Assembly (NCBI GenBank): GCA_052437175.1
Contig: JBQVOK010000010.1
Span: 83,698-147,697, forward strand
Reading direction: 5' to 3'
DNA: 64,000 bases
Source: JACVCJ01 sp052437175
Lineage (GTDB): Bacteria > Bacteroidota > Bacteroidia > CAIKAF01
How positions within the stretch are numbered: the first letter of the stretch is position 1; the number at the start of each line of letters is the position of its first letter. Below the pieces are notes generated by a model that made no database searches, was not told where the DNA came from, and worked only from the letters and a program-made list of their open reading frames with translations. This document shows, piece after piece, positions 61,153-64,000 of this stretch. A program made the translations under genes and the position numbers.

Positions 61153-61620
61153 ATGGCAACAGGAAAGGAATTACATGACTTGGTAAAAAAGTCAGGGTAC
61201 ACTATTGGTACCATCAGTGTAGCTGTGAAACGTAGTCCCGCAGCACTTCACAAAGATTTTAAAGAGGCCCAGATCAAAAAAGAGCTTTTTGAGAAAGTGA
61301 AAAAAGCGATCGAAGCGCTCCCGTCTGACAAAAAAGGGCGTAAAAAACGTGCTACCAAAAGAAGAAAAGCAGCTACCCTGGTAACTGCGGAAGCCGCCAA
61401 ACGCAACCGCAAGGCCGAAGAGAAGGCCGACCCGGAGAACACGGCGGAAAACGCTTCTTCGGAGCCCAAAAAACGCGGCCGTAAACCGGGTAGCAAAAAC
61501 AAACCGAAAACCTTCGATTTCAACACTTCTGCCGCCTCGGGCACACGTGACTACAGAGCCCTCTATTTTGAACAGTTAGAGATCAACAACAAGCTGATCC
61601 GCCGTCTGCTGAACTTATAA
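61153..61620 (+). CDS. AT-hook-containing basic protein
   Basis: A 155-residue, very basic protein. The N-terminal part (about 1-58) is a helical HTH-like region (ATGKELHDLVKKSGYTIGTISVAVKRSPAALHKDF). A Lys/Arg/Ala-rich linker follows, then a canonical AT-hook KKRGRKPGSKNK (about 106-117). It ends in a hydrophobic helix YFEQLEINNKLIRRLLNL that may dimerise. It is probably a DNA-binding, possibly nucleoid-type or regulatory protein, and lies downstream of a very AT-rich region that such hooks prefer. Its own terminator follows. Confidence 0.75.
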   Translation: MATGKELHDLVKKSGYTIGTISVAVKRSPAALHKDFKEAQIKKELFEKVKKAIEALPSDKKGRKKRATKRRKAATLVTAEAAKRNRKAEEKADPENTAENASSEPKKRGRKPGSKNKPKTFDFNTSAASGTRDYRALYFEQLEINNKLIRRLLNL

Positions 61621-61698
61621 CTGTGTATTCTCTCTGTCAATCCCAATATTGACAAAAACTGATCCCGGCGGTTGTTCCGCCGTATGTCATTAACCCAT

Positions 61699-61735
61699 AA
61701 AAATGGAGTCCTCTTGTAAGGACTCCATTTTTTTT
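61699..61735. terminator. Bidirectional terminator between the AT-hook gene and the T9SS type B gene
   Basis: AAAAATGGAGTCCT and its exact complement, separated by CTTGTA, form a 14-bp stem (61699-61712, 61719-61732) with T on the right and A on the left. It serves both converging genes. Confidence 0.88.
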
Positions 61736-61764
61736 ATCGGAGTTTATCGCATTTGTATTCCACG

Positions 61765-64000
61765 TTAGCGCAGCAGATTAATATGTCCGTAGAGCGATTT
61801 TTCCTTACCGTCGAAATCGATATATTCTACCTTATACACATACATACCCATCTGCACCGGGTTGGAAACATCGTTGCGGAAGCCGCCGTTCCAGCCTTTG
61901 TACGGATCATTGGAGACAAAGATCAGCTCGCCCCAGCGGTCGAAAATATAGAGCGAATAGGTAGTTGCGTTCGAAATTACAGGTCTCCATTCGTCGTTTA
62001 TGCCATTGCTGCCCGGGGTAAAGGCGTTGGGGATATAGGCGTTGGACACTTCGCGGATATCGATCGGTTTCGTGAGCGAATCGCGGCAGGTATAACTGTT
62101 GGTCACCCATTGCGTAATGTAATAGGTACCGAACGATGTATAGAAGAACTGCGGCGAAGACGCGGCAGAACTGTTGCCGTTACCCGAAGTATAGAGATAG
62201 GAAACGACATCAGGCGAGGATTCGTCGTAGATATGTACAGGCTCCATGACCGGGGCCGATCCGGCAGGTTTGGTGCTGAACCCGGCCTGTGGCAGGGGGC
62301 GTACCGTAACGGGCGGATTAAAGTCTGAACTGTCGCGGCAGCCGTTACTGGCCTGCGTGATCAGCAGCACACTGTATGCGCCTTCCTGGGTAAAACAGTA
62401 TTCAAAGGTCTGATCGTCCGACACCATATTGCCGTTGATGTACCATTCCCAGGCCGTCAGCGTTTCGTTGGGCGGCGCTGTGCTGAGGCTGGTGAGCTTC
62501 ATACACTGCTCGTCGCAGATCTCGGTCACATAACTGCTTATGGCATCGGGAAGCGGCTGGTTATAGAGGATCATCGTATCCGCAGCGGGCGGACAGGTAC
62601 CGTTTGTAAGTGTCCACACGTACGCATAATTGCCCAGAACCAGTGCTGAAACGCCTGTATTGTAGAGATTTATATCCGCAAAAACAGGAACGCCGGGGCC
62701 ACTGATCACAGACCAGCCGCCCTGGGCGGTTCCCTGTGGCATATTAGCGGCGAGGGTTGCCAGTGGACTGTCGCAGAGAAAGATATCCGGCCCGGCATTC
62801 GATACCGGCTGGTCGTACACAAATACCTGCATCGTATCCGAAGAAGGCACACAGCTGCCGTTTGAAAGCGTCCAGATCAGCTGATAGGTACCTTCCTGCA
62901 AACTGCTCACATCTGTATTGAAAAGCGTATCATCGGAGAATGTAACGCCCGACGGATTGGCAAAGCCGCCATCCAGGGTCCAGAGGCCCGTAGCCGTTCC
63001 TACCGGCGCATTGCCCGACAGCAAGGTACTGTAGATATTACACAGCGGAATATCCGCTCCGGCGTTCGACACCGGCTGATCGTAGACAAATACCTGCATC
63101 GTATCCGAAGAAGGCACACAGCTGCCGTTTGAAAGTGTCCAGATCAGCTGGTAGGTACCTTCCTGTAAACCGCTCGCATCTGCATTGAAAAGCGTACTGT
63201 CCGAGAACGTAACACCCGAAGGGTTCGCAAAGCCGCCATCCAGGGTCCAGAGGCCCGTAGCTGTGCCAAGCGGCGCATTCCCGCTTAATAATGTATTGTA
63301 CATGTTACACAGCGGGATATCCGCTCCGGCGTTCGATACCGGCTGGTCGTAGACAAATACCTGCATGGTATCCGAAGAAGGCACACAGGTGCCGTTGCTC
63401 AGTGTCCAGATCAGTTGGTAGGCACCTTCCTGCAAGCCACTCGCATCTGTATTGAAAAGCGTATCATCCGAAAACGTAACGCCCGACGGATTGGCAAAGC
63501 CGCCATCCAGGGTCCAGAGGCCCGTAGCCGTGCCAAGCGGCGCATTGCCCGACAGCAACGTATTGTACATGTTGCACAGCGGGATATCCGCTCCGGCGTT
63601 CGATACCGGCTGGTCGTAGACAAATACCTGCATCGTATCCGAAGAAGGCACACAGGTGCCGTTTGAAAGTGTCCAGATCAGCTGATAGGTACCTTCCTGC
63701 AAGCCGCTTGCATCTGTATTGAAAAGCGTATCATCGGAGAATGTAACACCCGACGGGTTCGCAAAGCCGCCATCCAGGGTCCAGAGGCCCGTAGCTGTGC
63801 CAAGCGGCGCATTTCCACTTAATAATGTATTGTACATGTTACACAACGGGATATCCGCTCCCGCACTCGACACCGGCTGGTCGTAGACAAATACCTGCAT
63901 CGTATCCGAAGAAGGTACACAGGTGCCGTTTGAAAGTGTCCAGATCAGCTGGTAGGTACCTTCCTGTAAACCGCTCGCATCTGCATTGAAAAGCGTACTG
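61765..64000 (-). CDS. Large secreted repeat protein with CHU_C/T9SS type B sorting domain (3' part)
   Basis: The frame continues to the right window edge, so the N-terminus is outside. The body is made of 89-residue repeats (AGADIPLCN..., GLWTLDGGFANPSGVTFSD, YQLIWTLSNGTCVPSSDT, QVFVYDQPVS), each with a conserved Cys pair. Then come a divergent unit, a PKD-like region and a gliding-motility/CHU_C C-terminal domain (AYIPNAFTPGSNGINDEWRP, YIFDRWGELIF, GMYVYKVEYID). The protein is exported by T9SS. At least four near-identical units are visible. Confidence 0.93.
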   Translation of the reverse strand, partial: STLFNADASGLQEGTYQLIWTLSNGTCVPSSDTMQVFVYDQPVSSAGADIPLCNMYNTLLSGNAPLGTATGLWTLDGGFANPSGVTFSDDTLFNTDASGLQEGTYQLIWTLSNGTCVPSSDTMQVFVYDQPVSNAGADIPLCNMYNTLLSGNAPLGTATGLWTLDGGFANPSGVTFSDDTLFNTDASGLQEGAYQLIWTLSNGTCVPSSDTMQVFVYDQPVSNAGADIPLCNMYNTLLSGNAPLGTATGLWTLDGGFANPSGVTFSDSTLFNADASGLQEGTYQLIWTLSNGSCVPSSDTMQVFVYDQPVSNAGADIPLCNIYSTLLSGNAPVGTATGLWTLDGGFANPSGVTFSDDTLFNTDVSSLQEGTYQLIWTLSNGSCVPSSDTMQVFVYDQPVSNAGPDIFLCDSPLATLAANMPQGTAQGGWSVISGPGVPVFADINLYNTGVSALVLGNYAYVWTLTNGTCPPAADTMILYNQPLPDAISSYVTEICDEQCMKLTSLSTAPPNETLTAWEWYINGNMVSDDQTFEYCFTQEGAYSVLLITQASNGCRDSSDFNPPVTVRPLPQAGFSTKPAGSAPVMEPVHIYDESSPDVVSYLYTSGNGNSSAASSPQFFYTSFGTYYITQWVTNSYTCRDSLTKPIDIREVSNAYIPNAFTPGSNGINDEWRPVISNATTYSLYIFDRWGELIFVSNDPYKGWNGGFRNDVSNPVQMGMYVYKVEYIDFDGKEKSLYGHINLLR
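62830..64000. repeat. Tandem 267-bp coding repeats
   Basis: The segment starting ATCGTATCCGAAGAAGGCAC recurs about every 267 bp (about 62833, 63099, 63366, 63633, 63900), with very few differences in between. The array continues past the window. Confidence 0.92.

Noticed and set aside
62830..64000. Regular repeats considered as a CRISPR array
   Set aside because: The 267-bp units are in frame and encode protein; there are no short spacers.

Overview
The window looks like chromosomal DNA of a member of the Bacteroidota, most likely the Chitinophagales or a related order. Supporting evidence: type IX secretion sorting domains (type A at 57044-60037, CHU_C type B at 61765-64000), an alternative complex III operon (actA-F) running straight into cytochrome oxidase genes, Bacteroidota promoters (TTG, about 19 bp, TAnnTTTG) before several genes, and many lipoproteins and DUF families typical of the phylum. 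The order is an inference from gene content, not from a marker tree.

Layout. 1-4007 (minus): purD, a GH3-type acyl-adenylating enzyme, a LysE-type exporter and the N-terminal part of an ACMSD-like amidohydrolase. 4188-6337 (plus): a secreted protein and rpoN. 6530-18254 (minus): an eight-gene respiratory operon, actABCDEF then coxB and coxA, carrying electrons from quinol to oxygen. 18602-19411 (plus): a divergent LexA/CI-like regulator. 19414-21042: a small AT-rich two-gene cassette flanked by 72-bp direct repeats at the 3' end of a neighbouring gene. 21903-24622 (minus): a SAM-I riboswitch controlling cystathionine gamma-synthase and homoserine dehydrogenase. 24837-25500: an SRPBCC protein and tRNA-Pro. 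25632-30809 (minus): a sulfur/persulfide cluster (MBL-rhodanese, small membrane proteins, rhodaneses, thioredoxin, TauE-like carrier), two Crp/Fnr regulators and an AhpD-like protein, with three operator/promoter modules of the same geometry. 30912-39780: Fic protein, PiuC-like hydroxylase, dinB, an alpha/beta hydrolase, a K+ channel and secreted proteins. 39939-42370: an AT-rich operon of two cysteine-rich lipoproteins and a thioredoxin-fold protein. 42610-43435: a repeat block, then tmRNA. 43832-48295 (minus): two SGNH proteins and an MBOAT acyltransferase, probably for polysaccharide O-acylation. 48440-53340 (plus): yicC-metG and envelope proteins. 53354-56721 (minus): a lipoprotein, an rRNA/tRNA methyltransferase and malic enzyme. 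57044-64000: T9SS-exported proteins, an MmcQ/YjbR protein, a candidate small RNA and an AT-hook protein.

The parts least explained by known biology are the 72-bp-repeat cassette (DUF3800 plus a possible nuclease toxin), the Crp/Fnr operator modules of the sulfur cluster, the paired cysteine-rich lipoproteins, and the candidate sRNA at 60541-60652. All family assignments were made by reading the translations; no database search was run.
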